NCBI RefSeq assembly: GCF_900637545.1
Contig: NZ_LR134376.1
Coordinates: 2,995,001-3,059,000, forward strand
DNA from: Aeromonas encheleia
Lineage (GTDB): Bacteria > Pseudomonadota > Gammaproteobacteria > Enterobacterales > Aeromonadaceae
Direction: 5' to 3'
DNA length: 64,000 nt
Part shown: in pieces, positions 46,588-57,187 of the stretch
Layout: every line of letters begins with the position of its first letter
How positions within the stretch are numbered: position 1 is the first letter of the stretch
Program-made: the position numbers and the translations under genes
The notes under the pieces: generated by a model
Seen by the model: only the letters and a program-made list of their open reading frames with translations
Told to the model about the DNA's origin: nothing
The model's database searches: none

Positions 46588-47520
46588 CTAGGCACCTAGA
46601 ATTGCAGATACTTCCATTACTATATTTTCTAAAGATGTATACTTAGGTATGAATCCAAATTCAGCTAATTTATTATTTTTGCTAAAATAGTTAACTTTGT
46701 TCCCAGTGGCACAAATTACATCAGGATTGTCTAAAATACAATATTGCAATCCAAACCTGCTTTTCATTTCTGCAAGCAGGTGGAATTTATCTATTTCACC
46801 TGCAGAATAGCAGTCTACAGCCAAATTCATTTTTGGAGATGATAATATACAATCGATTATCTGCTTGAAATCCTCCGGATGTAAATAGTCTCTGACCATA
46901 ACCTCTGCGCTAACTTCACATTTTTTATTGTTTTGTATTGCTCTTATCAAGTCAGATAAAAAAAATCTAGTTGACAGGTCTTGATTTCGGCTGAAAAAGC
47001 TAAAAACCCTGACGTCAACAATTGACATATTGTATAAATCTCTGTGCTTTACTTCAGTAATAAATTTTGCGAGACTATATTTTTCGCTATTGACACTAGA
47101 GTTTATATTGAAGGTTGCCATTTTACTTGGTGTTGCCGGTTTAGAAAAATCATGACCGTAAACAGCACCACTACTTAAGAATAAGTATTTACAGCTTGGT
47201 CTATCTTTTAAGTACTTGATGACTAAATCATCATAAAACGATGTTATTGATAATATACTGTCTCCCATTTTTTTGGCCTTTGCGGGGTCTCCCACACCAA
47301 TGAAATTAATAATTGCATCATAATCACCATCCACAGGAAATAGTTTTAAATCTAGTGGAAATAAATCTATTCCTGCATGATTTATATCATAAAGAAATTT
47401 ATTAACTTTTTCTATATCCCTTGCATAGAGATGGACTTCATGGTTTATTCCACAGATAACCCACTGCCTTAGTAATTCTTGGGCAATAAAACTTGTCGCA
47501 CCCATTATAGCTATTTTCAT
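46588..47520 (-). CDS. NAD-dependent reductase/epimerase, YerF-like
   Basis: A 310-residue extended short-chain dehydrogenase. The Rossmann start is MGATSFIAQELLRQW, a little degenerate; the catalytic tyrosine may be in SEKYSLAKF (YxxxK, near residue 150), after the serine-rich LFLSSGAVYG. It begins within the yerE-like gene's stop codon (TAATG). In yersiniose synthesis YerF reduces the 1'-keto group of the two-carbon branch made by YerE. Pairing with a YerE-like gene and ddhABCD supports this role; without that context it would only be called an epimerase. Confidence 0.7.
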   Translation of the reverse strand: MKIAIMGATSFIAQELLRQWVICGINHEVHLYARDIEKVNKFLYDINHAGIDLFPLDLKLFPVDGDYDAIINFIGVGDPAKAKKMGDSILSITSFYDDLVIKYLKDRPSCKYLFLSSGAVYGHDFSKPATPSKMATFNINSSVNSEKYSLAKFITEVKHRDLYNMSIVDVRVFSFFSRNQDLSTRFFLSDLIRAIQNNKKCEVSAEVMVRDYLHPEDFKQIIDCILSSPKMNLAVDCYSAGEIDKFHLLAEMKSRFGLQYCILDNPDVICATGNKVNYFSKNNKLAEFGFIPKYTSLENIVMEVSAILGA

Positions 47521-47522
47521 CA

Positions 47523-49226
47523 TTAACCTTTTAATGGAAATTGTTTGTCAATCGGCTGACCAAATGCAAGACGGGGACGACACTCTCTCGCATCACTCAT
47601 CAGCACTTCTATCAACATGGGCTCGGGATGAGAGGCAAACCTGAGAAGCAATGACTCGAACTCAGCAATATTTGAGGTAGAGAATGAGAGGATATTATAA
47701 GCCCGCCCAAGGCTACAGAATGAAGAGCTATAACCATTCCAGTATGTTGATTCATTTCTGCCATCAAAATACATTTCTTGGAATGCTCGCACCATGCCCA
47801 ACGATTCATTATTAAAAACAATCGTCAATACTGGTAGCCGTTCACGAGCAATAATATCCAGCTCTTGGATATTAAGTTGTGCGCCACCATCACCAGTCAA
47901 GACAACAACAGGATCTTTGGTCGCATAAGCCACACCAATGGCTGTCGGAATGGCAAAGCCCATTGCACCCAAGCCACCGGAATGGTGAATTGCCTGCCCT
48001 TGGTTCAATAGTATTGAATGAGCAGCCCACATCTGATTGTTACCGACATCGGCAACATAATGAACAGGAATAGACTTGAAACTTTCTTCCAGTTTTTTAC
48101 AAATATCAAATGGGCTCATACTCCAGTCTTGATACTCATCAACATAATTATCAGACCAGTGCTTATGCAACTCTGATGTCCACCCCTCGGTCATAACAAG
48201 ACCATTGGCAAGCTCATCGTCATAACAGGAGAAAAATTTCTCACAGTCTGCATTTACATCCAGATCAGCTTTAATTCTATTAGCAAGTTGGGCTGCATCT
48301 ATATCAATCTGGATAATGTCTGCATTACGGGCAAAATCATTCGTATCTGCCCCAGTTTGACGAACATCCATTCTACTGCCCAAAACAACTAACAAATCAC
48401 AATTTTGAATAGCGTAATTCGCCGTTCGAGTGCCGTAGCTACCGATCAGACCATAATAACTTTGAAGTGATTGGCATTTCTCGCTGCCTTTCAGGCTAGC
48501 GACATGGGGTATGCCCATGCGGGCTATTTTTTGTTGCCAAAGAGAAAAATTGTCAGCATTCACCGCACCACCACCGATCAAAAACAGCGGCTTTTTTGCT
48601 TGCGCGAGCCGTTGAAAAACAGAAGAAAAATTCGCGGTGTTCGAAGTCACAGCACTGGGTTCTGGCGATGACTGCTTCAAATAGTCGAGAACATCATCTG
48701 GCAACTCAGCACGCTGTAAATCCATCGGTATATCTAATAAGACAGGTCCAGGGCGGCCACTTTTAGCAATATTGATTGCTTCCTGCAATTTTGGAATTAA
48801 TTCATCCTTAGTCTTAATTTGATAAGAAAATTTAGTAATACTTTTTACTATGCTGATAATATCCAGTTCTTGGAAACCTTGCTGCCTAATCGCTCTATCT
48901 TGCTTTAACTCATAGGTGTTCACTTGCCCGGTAAGAAAAATACAGGGGTAGCTATCCAACCAGCAATCTGCAATTCCCGTTACTAGATTTGTTGCACCTG
49001 GCCCGCTAGTGCCTAAAGCCAGTCCAATCTGTTTGTTATTACTTGCCCGAGCAACACCCCCCGCAGCGAATGCAGCAGCTTGTTCATGATGAAGTGAGAT
49101 CAGTTTCGTTTTGCCAATTTGATTAATGCTGTCAACCAAATGAGCAATCATGCCACCAATCAGCTCAAAGCCGTGAGTGACATTATTAGCGCCCAGTACA
49201 TGAGCCACCGCATCAGATGCTTTCAT
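47523..49226 (-). CDS. Thiamine-diphosphate-dependent sugar-branching enzyme, YerE-like
   Basis: A 567-residue protein of the acetolactate synthase superfamily. The catalytic glutamate is in SLHHEQAAAFAAGG and the thiamine-diphosphate motif runs from GDGGAQLNIQELD to FNNESLG. LGTSGPGATNLVTGIADCW is also typical. A biosynthetic acetolactate synthase would be paired with a small subunit; here it sits directly after ddhC and before a reductase. That is the context of Yersinia YerE, which moves an acetaldehyde unit from pyruvate to C4 of CDP-3,6-dideoxy-4-keto-glucose. GAGG precedes the ATG at 49226. Confidence 0.78.
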   Translation of the reverse strand: MKASDAVAHVLGANNVTHGFELIGGMIAHLVDSINQIGKTKLISLHHEQAAAFAAGGVARASNNKQIGLALGTSGPGATNLVTGIADCWLDSYPCIFLTGQVNTYELKQDRAIRQQGFQELDIISIVKSITKFSYQIKTKDELIPKLQEAINIAKSGRPGPVLLDIPMDLQRAELPDDVLDYLKQSSPEPSAVTSNTANFSSVFQRLAQAKKPLFLIGGGAVNADNFSLWQQKIARMGIPHVASLKGSEKCQSLQSYYGLIGSYGTRTANYAIQNCDLLVVLGSRMDVRQTGADTNDFARNADIIQIDIDAAQLANRIKADLDVNADCEKFFSCYDDELANGLVMTEGWTSELHKHWSDNYVDEYQDWSMSPFDICKKLEESFKSIPVHYVADVGNNQMWAAHSILLNQGQAIHHSGGLGAMGFAIPTAIGVAYATKDPVVVLTGDGGAQLNIQELDIIARERLPVLTIVFNNESLGMVRAFQEMYFDGRNESTYWNGYSSSFCSLGRAYNILSFSTSNIAEFESLLLRFASHPEPMLIEVLMSDARECRPRLAFGQPIDKQFPLKG

Positions 49227-49295
49227 CAACAAACCTCAATGTAAAATAGGAGCCAACTATTGTTGGCTCACTGAATTATCTTTTGTTCAAAAAAT

Positions 49296-50609
49296 TTAGA
49301 AACTAACGCCAAAGAACTCTTCAAACTTGGCAATCACGTAATCCAAATGATCATGAGCCAAGCCTGGGTAGATACCGATCCAGAAAGTCTGATTCATCAC
49401 ACGGTCAGTGTTGGTCAGCTCACCAACAACACGATATTCACGACCAGCGAAATACGGCTGACGAGTCAGGTTCCCAGCGAACAGCAGGCGAGTACCCACC
49501 TTGGCCTCGTCAAGGAACTTGACCAGCTCAAGACGACTGACACCTGCAGTTTCCTTCAGCGTTATCGGGAAACCAAACCAGGACGGTTCAGAGTTTTCGG
49601 TGGCTTCCGGCAGTTCGAGGAAATCGACACAGTTGGCCAAGCCCGCCTTCAGGTATGCGAAGTTAGCTTTGCGCTGCTCGACGAACTCTTCTACACGCTC
49701 CAACTGGGCCAGACCACAGGCCGCCTGCATGTCAGTGATCTTGAGGTTGTACCCCAGGTGGGAGTAGGTGTACTTGTGGTCATAGCCTTCCGGCAGGGAG
49801 CCAAGCTGTTGACTGAAACGCTTGCCACAGGTGTTGTCGCAACCCGGTGCGCAGTAGCAATCACGACCCCAGTCACGGAAGGATTCGATAATCTTCTTCA
49901 GTTCGCTGGACTTGGTGAACACGGCCCCACCCTCACCCATGGTGATATGGTGCGCCGGGTAGAAGCTGACGGTGCCGATATCACCAAAAGTACCGACCAT
50001 TTTGCCATCGTAACGGGTACCTAGGGCATCACAGCAATCTTCGATCAACCAGAGGTTGTACTTGTCGGCGATGCGACGCACCTCGGCCAGATTGAACGGG
50101 TTACCCAGAGTATGGGCGACCATGATGGCTTTGGTTTTATCCGTTACGGCGGCCTCGATCAGAGTGGGATCGATATTATAAGTCGGGATATCTACATCCA
50201 CGAATACCGGGATCAGGCCATTCTGGATGGTCGGATTGACCGTGGTCGGGAAGCCGGCCGCAACGGTGATCACTTCATCACCCGGTTTGAGTGCACGTTC
50301 ACCCAGCTTGTGGGAAGTCAGCGCCGTCAGGGCCAGCAGGTTGGCGGAAGAGCCTGACGTGGTGGTCAACACATGGGGTACGCCGATGTATTCACCCAGC
50401 TTCTTCTCGAAAGCATCGTTGAAACGACCGGTGGTCAACCAGCCATCCAGCGAAGCCTCAACCATCAGCTGCAGTTCACGGGCACCGATCACCTTGCCAG
50501 ACGGCGGGACGACGCTACTACCCGCCACGAACGGCTTGGGTGCCATCGCCTGCTCGGCATACTGAGCTACCAGTTGGGAAATTTGTTCACGCAGAGCTTG
50601 TGCACTCAT
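49296..50609 (-). CDS. ddhC: CDP-4-keto-6-deoxyglucose 3-dehydrase (E1), DdhC/RfbH
   Basis: A 437-residue protein with the aminotransferase fold but histidine in place of the PMP/PLP lysine: His220/His221 in [13 protein letters not shown], at the number known for the Yersinia E1 enzyme. The iron-sulfur cysteines Cys251, Cys253, Cys257 and Cys261 lie in [16 protein letters not shown]. These two features distinguish it from ordinary sugar aminotransferases. With DdhD it removes the C3 hydroxyl of CDP-4-keto-6-deoxyglucose. Confidence 0.93.
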   Translation of the reverse strand: MSAQALREQISQLVAQYAEQAMAPKPFVAGSSVVPPSGKVIGARELQLMVEASLDGWLTTGRFNDAFEKKLGEYIGVPHVLTTTSGSSANLLALTALTSHKLGERALKPGDEVITVAAGFPTTVNPTIQNGLIPVFVDVDIPTYNIDPTLIEAAVTDKTKAIMVAHTLGNPFNLAEVRRIADKYNLWLIEDCCDALGTRYDGKMVGTFGDIGTVSFYPAHHITMGEGGAVFTKSSELKKIIESFRDWGRDCYCAPGCDNTCGKRFSQQLGSLPEGYDHKYTYSHLGYNLKITDMQAACGLAQLERVEEFVEQRKANFAYLKAGLANCVDFLELPEATENSEPSWFGFPITLKETAGVSRLELVKFLDEAKVGTRLLFAGNLTRQPYFAGREYRVVGELTNTDRVMNQTFWIGIYPGLAHDHLDYVIAKFEEFFGVSF

Positions 50610-50752
50610 TTATCTCTTCCTGTTAAAAGTCTTGCCAATGCCTGGTTTCGACATCTGTTTCGACAATGGGTTGTGGTTCGTTGATCGAAGGGGCCGGATG
50701 TTACCTAGCTAATGCTATTTAGCCAACGGGAAAACCACCAGACCCGTTGGTA

Positions 50753-51832
50753 TCAGTGGGCTGCCATATAGTCGCGGATCTCGTGCAGGGTAACCTCACG
50801 CATATCTTCACCGGCCAGCCAGGCCTTGTGCCACTTGATGATGCGATCCAGAGTGGTGACAAGATCCCAACGCGGTTGCCAGCCCATCCGCAGCTTGGCT
50901 TTGGAGCAATCGAGCTTGAGGTAATGAGCTTCGTGAGGATGATCGGCACCATCGAGTTGCCAGCTGGCGTTGCCGCCCCACAACTGCACCATCTTCTCGA
51001 CAATAAACTGCACCGGCTGAGCATCGTTGTCGTTGGGCCCGAAGTTCCACCCTTCTGCATAGGCACAGCCATCGCGATAGAGATGCTGTGCAACCAGCAA
51101 ATAGCCTGACAAGGGTTCGAGCACATGCTGCCACGGTCGGATTGAATGAGGATTGCGAATAACCACCGGCTGGTCGTTCTGGAAGGAGCGCAAGATATCC
51201 GGGATCAAACGATCTTTGGCCCAATCCCCGCCGCCAATCACATTGCCAGCGCGTACCGATGCCAAGGCCACGCCATGGCGTGCATAATCCTTCGGATTAA
51301 AGAAAGAGCTACGGTACGCAGAGGCGATCAACTCCGCACAGCCCTTGCTGTTGGAATAGGGATCATAACCCCCCATGGCCTCATCTTCACGATACCCCCA
51401 CACCCATTCGCGGTTTTCATAACACTTGTCGCTGGTGATATTGACTACCGCCTTGACGCCACCGACCGCCTTGATGGCTTCAAGCACATAGACGGTACCC
51501 ATGACATTGGTGGAATAAGTCTCGATAGGATCGTCATAGGAGAGTCGTACCAACGGTTGGGCAGCCATATGAAATACGATCTCGGGTTTGAAGTCGGTCA
51601 TGGCTTCTCGCAGATGGAAGAAGTCACGAATATCGCCATCTTCCGACAACAACCCCTGCCGAACCTTGGCCACGTCGAAGAGGCTGGGTTCAGTGGGAGC
51701 AGGAAGAGAGTAGCCACGCACTATGGCTCCCATTTCCTCCAGCCACAGCGCCAGCCAGCCACCTTTAAAACCGGAGTGGCCGGTCATAAAGACCCGCTTA
51801 TTTTTCCAGAAATCAGGATCGATCACGCTCAT
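50753..51832 (-). CDS. ddhB: CDP-glucose 4,6-dehydratase
   Basis: A 359-residue extended SDR enzyme: FMTGHSGFKGGWLALWLEEMGA nucleotide-binding start, HMAAQPLVRLSYDDP, NITSDKCYENREW with the catalytic Thr/Ser region, and YSNSKGCAEL with the YxxxK-like site. The GHSGFKGGW wording is specific to CDP-glucose dehydratases (RfbG). It makes CDP-4-keto-6-deoxyglucose. Its ATG overlaps the ddhA stop (TAATG). Confidence 0.93.
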   Translation of the reverse strand: MSVIDPDFWKNKRVFMTGHSGFKGGWLALWLEEMGAIVRGYSLPAPTEPSLFDVAKVRQGLLSEDGDIRDFFHLREAMTDFKPEIVFHMAAQPLVRLSYDDPIETYSTNVMGTVYVLEAIKAVGGVKAVVNITSDKCYENREWVWGYREDEAMGGYDPYSNSKGCAELIASAYRSSFFNPKDYARHGVALASVRAGNVIGGGDWAKDRLIPDILRSFQNDQPVVIRNPHSIRPWQHVLEPLSGYLLVAQHLYRDGCAYAEGWNFGPNDNDAQPVQFIVEKMVQLWGGNASWQLDGADHPHEAHYLKLDCSKAKLRMGWQPRWDLVTTLDRIIKWHKAWLAGEDMREVTLHEIRDYMAAH

Positions 51833-52605
51833 TACTCCCATACCTTCCAGGGGGCCTTGCCTTTTTCCCAAAGCCCTTCCAGATAGTGCTTATCACGCAG
51901 GGTATCCATCGGCTGCCAGAATCCACCGTGCTCAAATGCCATTAGCTCATTTTGTTCAGCAAGGCTCATTAGCGGCTCTTGCTCCCAAGTGGTCGCATCA
52001 TTGTCTATCAAGTCGATCACCTTGGGACTTAATACAAAGAAGCCGCCATTGATCAAGGCACCATCACCTCTTGGTTTTTCTTTGAAGGAGAGGATCTGAT
52101 TATTCTGGATATCCAGCGCACCGAAGCGACCTGGGGGATACGTTGCCGTAAGTGTCGCCAATTTTCCGTGGCTCATATGAAAGTCGATACTCGCCCTGAT
52201 ATCGACATCTGACACACCGTCCCCATAAGTAAACAGGAATGCTTCATCATCTTTCACATACTCAGCAACACGCTTAAGACGGCCACCCGTCATGGATGCA
52301 TCCCCAGTATCAACCAGAGTCACATTCCATGGCTCTGCACGTTTCTCATGCACTTCCATCCGGTTTTCGGCCATATGAAAAGTGACATCAGACATATGAA
52401 GAAAATAGTTAGCGAAATATTCCTTGATGACATATCCCTTGTAACCACAGCAGATGATGAAGTCATTGATACCGTGTGCAGAATACATCTTCATAATGTG
52501 CCAGAGGATCGGCTTGCCCCCGATCTCGACCATCGGCTTAGGTTTTACAATAGTTTCTTCACTTAGACGGGTGCCCAGGCCACCGGCAAGAATTACCGCT
52601 TTCAT
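51832..52605 (-). CDS. ddhA: Glucose-1-phosphate cytidylyltransferase
   Basis: A 257-residue nucleotidyltransferase, the exact length of Salmonella Rfb[17 protein letters not shown] at the N-terminus, [21 protein letters not shown], and [11 protein letters not shown] as the metal site. It makes CDP-glucose, the entry to 3,6-dideoxyhexoses. GGAG lies six bases before the ATG at 52605. Confidence 0.94.
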   Translation of the reverse strand: MKAVILAGGLGTRLSEETIVKPKPMVEIGGKPILWHIMKMYSAHGINDFIICCGYKGYVIKEYFANYFLHMSDVTFHMAENRMEVHEKRAEPWNVTLVDTGDASMTGGRLKRVAEYVKDDEAFLFTYGDGVSDVDIRASIDFHMSHGKLATLTATYPPGRFGALDIQNNQILSFKEKPRGDGALINGGFFVLSPKVIDLIDNDATTWEQEPLMSLAEQNELMAFEHGGFWQPMDTLRDKHYLEGLWEKGKAPWKVWE

Positions 52606-52617
52606 GTTTTCTCCCAC

Positions 52618-53592
52618 TTATTTTGATACCGTAAAGGCATCAGAAAAAAATTGTTTTTCCGAAAGTCCAACTTTGACGAAATCTTCTTTCGCGGCCGCGA
52701 TCATCTGAGGTGAACCGCAGGCATAAACACAGTAATCAGATAGACTACCAAAATCTTGCAATACTGCTTGATGGACAAGTCCAGTGCGTCCACTCCAGCC
52801 TGAATCGCTACCAGAAACAACCGGAATGAAGGTAATATTTTCATGCTTATTTTCCCACTCGGAAGGAAGCTTAGAATAGAAGTCCTGAGATTTACTCATG
52901 CCCCAATAGATATTAATTTTTCGTGCTGAATTGCTATTTATGAGGGCCTCTACCATAGACTTAACCGGAGCGAATCCGGTACCACCAGCCAAGAAAATAA
53001 TGGGGCGATTATCCTCTCTGATGAAAAAGGTACCAATAGGGCCATCTATTCTCATCAGAGAATCTAGCTTGACGCCAGCACAAAGCAATTTACTCATTGC
53101 ACCATCGGGAACAAGGCGAATATGGAGTTCAATTCCATCTTTACTGTTGGCATTGGCGATGGAGTAGCTTCTGGTGATTCCTTGATAGCTAAGGTTGATA
53201 TACTGTCCAGGTAAATAATCAAAGCCCGCAGCAGGAGGAAGTCTGAACTTTAAGATCAGAAATTCATTATCAATCTCTGCCAATGTCACTTTACATGGCA
53301 CGGTTTTACGAGAGAGGCAAGCCAGTTCGGGGTAGTATTCAGCTTCAATAATTAACTCTGCACAGGCACTCTTGCATTGACATGTCAAAAAATTCTGCCC
53401 TGCAGAGAATACATTACCTTGCTCATTAATCACTTTACCTTCTATGAGCTTTGACTCACACAGTCCACAAGAACCATTTTTACAACTATGTTCCAGTATG
53501 ACTCCAGCACGAATTGCTGACTCCAGAATCGTTGCATTCTCAATTGCATGAAAATTAATATCTGATGGTTTTATTCTAATAATCGGTGTCAT
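52618..53592 (-). CDS. ddhD: CDP-6-deoxy-delta-3,4-glucoseen reductase (E3)
   Basis: A 324-residue flavin reductase with a plant-type 2Fe-2S ferredoxin domain at the N-terminus (Cys37, Cys42 and Cys45 in HSCKNGSCGLCES, the fourth in FLTCQC), an FAD domain (RSYSIANANS) and an NAD domain (FLAGGTGFAPVKSM, YACGSPQMI). It passes electrons from NADH to the DdhC intermediate. Gene order ddhD-ddhA-ddhB-ddhC equals the Yersinia and Salmonella order. Confidence 0.92.
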   Translation of the reverse strand: MTPIIRIKPSDINFHAIENATILESAIRAGVILEHSCKNGSCGLCESKLIEGKVINEQGNVFSAGQNFLTCQCKSACAELIIEAEYYPELACLSRKTVPCKVTLAEIDNEFLILKFRLPPAAGFDYLPGQYINLSYQGITRSYSIANANSKDGIELHIRLVPDGAMSKLLCAGVKLDSLMRIDGPIGTFFIREDNRPIIFLAGGTGFAPVKSMVEALINSNSARKINIYWGMSKSQDFYSKLPSEWENKHENITFIPVVSGSDSGWSGRTGLVHQAVLQDFGSLSDYCVYACGSPQMIAAAKEDFVKVGLSEKQFFSDAFTVSK

Positions 53593-53595
53593 AAA

Positions 53596-54144
53596 TCACT
53601 CAAAACAAACAGCATCTTGTAAACAGATACCTTGCAAATCTTTAGAGGATAATTGTGGTTCAAATTCAAACGGCCATTCAATCGCAATATCTGTATCGTC
53701 CCACGTTATGCAGGCCTCACATTGAGGGGCATAATATTCTGTCGTCTTGTATAGAAACTCGGCTGTCTCACTTAACGTAACAAAACCATGAGCAAATCCT
53801 TCCGGAATCCATAATTGGCGCTTGTTCTCGGCTGACAAATGCACTCCAACCCACTGACCAAAAGTGGGGGAGCTTTTGCGAATATCGACCGCGACGTCAA
53901 ATACCTCACCAGCGACACAACGCACCAGCTTGCATTGCGCGTGGGGCGGTAACTGATAGTGCAAGCCGCGCAATACCCCTCTGGATGACTTGGAGTGGTT
54001 ATCCTGCACAAATGTCACTTGATGGCCAATCGCTGCTTCAAATTGCTGGTGGTTGAAACTCTCAAAGAAAAAACCACGTTCATCACCAAATACTTTTGGC
54101 TCAAAGATAAGGACTTCAGGTATCGCTGTCTTGATTACATTCAT
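53596..54144 (-). CDS. rmlC: dTDP-4-dehydrorhamnose 3,5-epimerase
   Basis: A 182-residue cupin: EPKVFGDERGFFFESFNHQQF, FVQDNHSKSSRGVLRGLHYQ with the catalytic histidine, and LWIPEGFAHGFVTLSE. It catalyses the third step of dTDP-L-rhamnose synthesis. The start at 54144 (MNVIKTAIPEV) matches the family; the longer frame would overlap the rmlA end. The base composition is lower in GC than that of rmlBDA. Confidence 0.93.
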   Translation of the reverse strand: MNVIKTAIPEVLIFEPKVFGDERGFFFESFNHQQFEAAIGHQVTFVQDNHSKSSRGVLRGLHYQLPPHAQCKLVRCVAGEVFDVAVDIRKSSPTFGQWVGVHLSAENKRQLWIPEGFAHGFVTLSETAEFLYKTTEYYAPQCEACITWDDTDIAIEWPFEFEPQLSSKDLQGICLQDAVCFE

Positions 54145-54205
54145 CTTTAATATCCAAATCGAATTTATATAGTATTGTGGGAGGGAACCTCCTCTCAATA
54201 TCACA

Positions 54206-55084
54206 TCAGGCTTTGGCAACCATTTTAAGTAGATATTGACCGTACGCATTTTTGATCAGCGGGGCGGCTAATTTCCTCACCTGATCTGCATCGATGAATT
54301 TTTGGCGATACGCAATCTCTTCCGGACAGGCCACTTTCAACCCCTGGCGAGTCTCGATGGTCTGAATAAAGTTACTCGCCTCAATCAGGCTCTCATGGGT
54401 GCCGGTATCAAGCCAGGCATAACCACGGCCCATCATGGCCACCGACAGATTACCCTGCTCAAGGTAGATGCGGTTGACGTCGGTGATCTCCAGCTCGCCG
54501 CGGGGGGATGGCGTCAGGCTCTTGGCAATCTCCACCACGCTGTTGTCATAAAAATAGAGACCCGTTACCGCGTAGTTGCTCTTGGGCTCCAGCGGCTTCT
54601 CTTCCAGCGAGATGGCCGTCCCCTTGCTGTCAAACTCCACCACCCCGTAGCGCTCCGGGTCATGAACGTGATAGGCAAAGACGGTGGCACCATTTGGTTG
54701 GGCGGCAGCGGCTTCCAAGTGCTTTTGTAGGTCGTGGCCGTAGAAGATATTGTCGCCCAGCACCAGCGCACAGGGATCTGAGCCGATGAACTCTTCCCCC
54801 AGAATAAAGGCTTGTGCCAACCCGTCCGGACTTGGCTGCACCTTGTACTGCAAGTTCAGGCCCCACTGGCTGCCATCACCCAGCAACTGTTCAAAACGGG
54901 GGGTATCTTGCGGTGTGCTGATGATCAAGATATCGCGGATCCCCGCCAGCATCAGGGTGCTCAGCGGGTAATAGATCATCGGTTTGTCATAGATAGGCAG
55001 CAGCTGCTTGCTGACGGCCATGGTGACGGGATAGAGACGGGTGCCAGAGCCTCCGGCCAGAATAATGCCTTTACGTTTAGTCAT
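54206..55084 (-). CDS. rmlA: Glucose-1-phosphate thymidylyltransferase
   Basis: A 292-residue enzyme: [32 protein letters not shown] (in parts) at the N-terminus, [11 protein letters not shown] as metal site, and [20 protein letters not shown]. It starts the dTDP-rhamnose pathway. Length and motifs are normal. Confidence 0.95.
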   Translation of the reverse strand: MTKRKGIILAGGSGTRLYPVTMAVSKQLLPIYDKPMIYYPLSTLMLAGIRDILIISTPQDTPRFEQLLGDGSQWGLNLQYKVQPSPDGLAQAFILGEEFIGSDPCALVLGDNIFYGHDLQKHLEAAAAQPNGATVFAYHVHDPERYGVVEFDSKGTAISLEEKPLEPKSNYAVTGLYFYDNSVVEIAKSLTPSPRGELEITDVNRIYLEQGNLSVAMMGRGYAWLDTGTHESLIEASNFIQTIETRQGLKVACPEEIAYRQKFIDADQVRKLAAPLIKNAYGQYLLKMVAKA

Positions 55085-55214
55085 GATGTTTAATTTCTTA
55101 TATTTGAATTACGCAACCATCAAAAAGAGTGTGCCTAATAGCTACTCTTGTTGTGTTTTATCCCTGTTGGCGAGAGGTGTATATTCCCATGCCACTCACC
55201 CTCTTCTTTACTTG

Positions 55215-56102
55215 TTACTTGCCGAGGATCTCGGTCAGCATCCGATCGACGCCTACGCTCCAGTCCGGCAACACCAGATCGAAGGTGCGCTGGAACTTGG
55301 TGGTATCGAGCCGTGAGTTATGGGGGCGCTTGGCGGGCGTCGGGAAGGCGCTGGTCGGCACGGCATTGACCTGAGTCACGGCCAACTCGACACCGGCTTT
55401 CCGCGCTTTGGCGAAGACTCGCTGGGAATAATCAAACCAGGTGGTGGTACCGGAGGCGATCAGATGATAGAGGCCCGCCACCTCGGGTTTGCCTTGTGCC
55501 GTGCGGATTGCATGGGCCGTGCAGTCGGCCAGCAACTCCGCACCGGTCGGTGCACCGAATTGGTCGTTGATGACCGACATCTCGCTGCGCTCCTTGCCAA
55601 CTCGCAGCATGGTCTTGGCGAAGTTGGCACCGCGGGCGGCATAGACCCAGCTGGTGCGGAAGATGAGGTGGCGGGCACACAGTGCTGCTGCATGCTCACC
55701 CGCCAGCTTGGTCTCGCCATAGACGTTGAGCGGCGCTGTCTGGTCGCTCTCGACCCAGGGGCGCTCGCCACTGCCATCGAACACGTAGTCGGTGGAGTAA
55801 TGCACCAGCCAAGCGCCCAAGGCCTCTGCCTCTGTGGCAATCGCCTCGACACTGGTGGCATTGAGCAGCTCGGCAAATTCCCGTTCGCTCTCGGCCTTGT
55901 CGACCGCGGTGTGAGCCGCGGCATTGACAATTACATCCGGCTTGAGCAAGCGTACCGTCTCGGCCACCCCGGCCGGGTTGCTGAAATCACCGGAGTAGTC
56001 GGTGGAGTCAAAATCAACGGCGGTAATGCGCCCCAGTGGCGCCAAGGCGCGCTGCAGCTCCCATCCCACCTGGCCGTTTTTGCCAAACAGCAAAATATGC
56101 AT
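55215..56102 (-). CDS. rmlD: dTDP-4-dehydrorhamnose reductase
   Basis: A 295-residue SDR: LLFGKNGQVGWELQRAL, VNAAAHTAVDKAESE, YSTDYVFDGSGERPW and YGETKLAGE with the catalytic tyrosine. It makes dTDP-L-rhamnose with NAD(P)H. Its start shares one base with the rmlB stop. Confidence 0.95.
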   Translation of the reverse strand: MHILLFGKNGQVGWELQRALAPLGRITAVDFDSTDYSGDFSNPAGVAETVRLLKPDVIVNAAAHTAVDKAESEREFAELLNATSVEAIATEAEALGAWLVHYSTDYVFDGSGERPWVESDQTAPLNVYGETKLAGEHAAALCARHLIFRTSWVYAARGANFAKTMLRVGKERSEMSVINDQFGAPTGAELLADCTAHAIRTAQGKPEVAGLYHLIASGTTTWFDYSQRVFAKARKAGVELAVTQVNAVPTSAFPTPAKRPHNSRLDTTKFQRTFDLVLPDWSVGVDRMLTEILGK

Positions 56103-57187
56103 CAGGCACGCTCCCCGTAGTTCTGTTCAATCCAGGATTGATAGGCACCGCTCTTGACGTTGCTGACCCACTGCTGGTTACCCAGATACCACTGCACCGT
56201 CTTGCGAATGCCGGACTCGAAGGTCTCTTGCGGTTGCCAATCAAGCTCGCGACTCATCTTGCTGGCATCGATGGCATAGCGGCGGTCGTGACCGGGACGG
56301 TCTGTGACATAGGTAATTTGATCGCGATAAGAGCCCGCCTTGGGCACCATCTCATCGAGCAGATCGCAGATGGTGTGCACCACCTCCAGGTTCTGCTTCT
56401 CGTTGTGGCCACCGATATTGTAGGTCTCACCCATCACACCCGTGGTGACCACGGCATAGAGAGCCCGCGCATGATCTTCCACATAGAGCCAGTCACGGAT
56501 CTGGTCGCCCTTGCCATACACCGGCAGCGGCTTGCCATCCAACGCGTTCAAGATCACCAGCGGGATCAGCTTCTCGGGGAAGTGATAGGGGCCGTAGTTG
56601 TTGGAGCAGTTGGTGACCACGGTCGGCAGACCGTAAGTCCGGCGCCAGGCGCGCACCAGATGGTCGCTGGAGGCCTTGGAGGCAGAATAGGGGCTGCTGG
56701 GGGCATAGGGGGTGGTTTCGGTAAAGAGCGGCAGCACCTCGCCGGTATGCACCTCATCCGGGTGGGGCAAGTCCCCATATACCTCATCGGTGGAGATATG
56801 GTGGAAGCGGAAAGCGCTCTTGCGACTCTCATCCAGACCGTTCCAGTAAGCACGGGCCGCTTCCAGTAACACATAGGTGCCGACGATATTGGTCTCGATA
56901 AAATCGGCGGGCCCGGTGATGGAGCGATCGACGTGACTCTCGGCAGCCAAGTGCATCACGGCATCGGGTTGATGCGCGGCAAACACCCGGTCCAGCTCGG
57001 CGCGGTTGCAGATATCCACCTGCTCGAAGGCATAGCTATCACTGGTCGAAACTTCGGCCAAGGACTCCAGATTGCCCGCATAGGTGAGTTTATCGAGGTT
57101 GACGACGGCATCCTGCGTATCACGGATGATGTGGCGAACAACGGCAGAACCGATAAAGCCGGCGCCACCAGTCACAAGGATTTTCAT
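56102..57187 (-). CDS. rmlB: dTDP-glucose 4,6-dehydratase
   Basis: A 361-residue [48 protein letters not shown] with the acidic pair, and [15 protein letters not shown] with the YxxxK site. It is the first gene of the locus, about 150 bases downstream of the JUMPStart-like element. The ATG at 57187 gives the normal N-terminus. Confidence 0.95.
   Translation of the reverse strand: MKILVTGGAGFIGSAVVRHIIRDTQDAVVNLDKLTYAGNLESLAEVSTSDSYAFEQVDICNRAELDRVFAAHQPDAVMHLAAESHVDRSITGPADFIETNIVGTYVLLEAARAYWNGLDESRKSAFRFHHISTDEVYGDLPHPDEVHTGEVLPLFTETTPYAPSSPYSASKASSDHLVRAWRRTYGLPTVVTNCSNNYGPYHFPEKLIPLVILNALDGKPLPVYGKGDQIRDWLYVEDHARALYAVVTTGVMGETYNIGGHNEKQNLEVVHTICDLLDEMVPKAGSYRDQITYVTDRPGHDRRYAIDASKMSRELDWQPQETFESGIRKTVQWYLGNQQWVSNVKSGAYQSWIEQNYGERA

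Noticed and set aside
47523-49226. Catabolic or biosynthetic acetolactate synthase large subunit
   Set aside because: No regulatory small-subunit gene or ilv neighbours; it sits inside the ddh-reductase series, so a sugar-branching enzyme is the better explanation.
49296-50609. Sugar aminotransferase making perosamine or a related amino sugar
   Set aside because: The PLP lysine is replaced by histidine and iron-sulfur cysteines are present, which identifies the 3-dehydrase.
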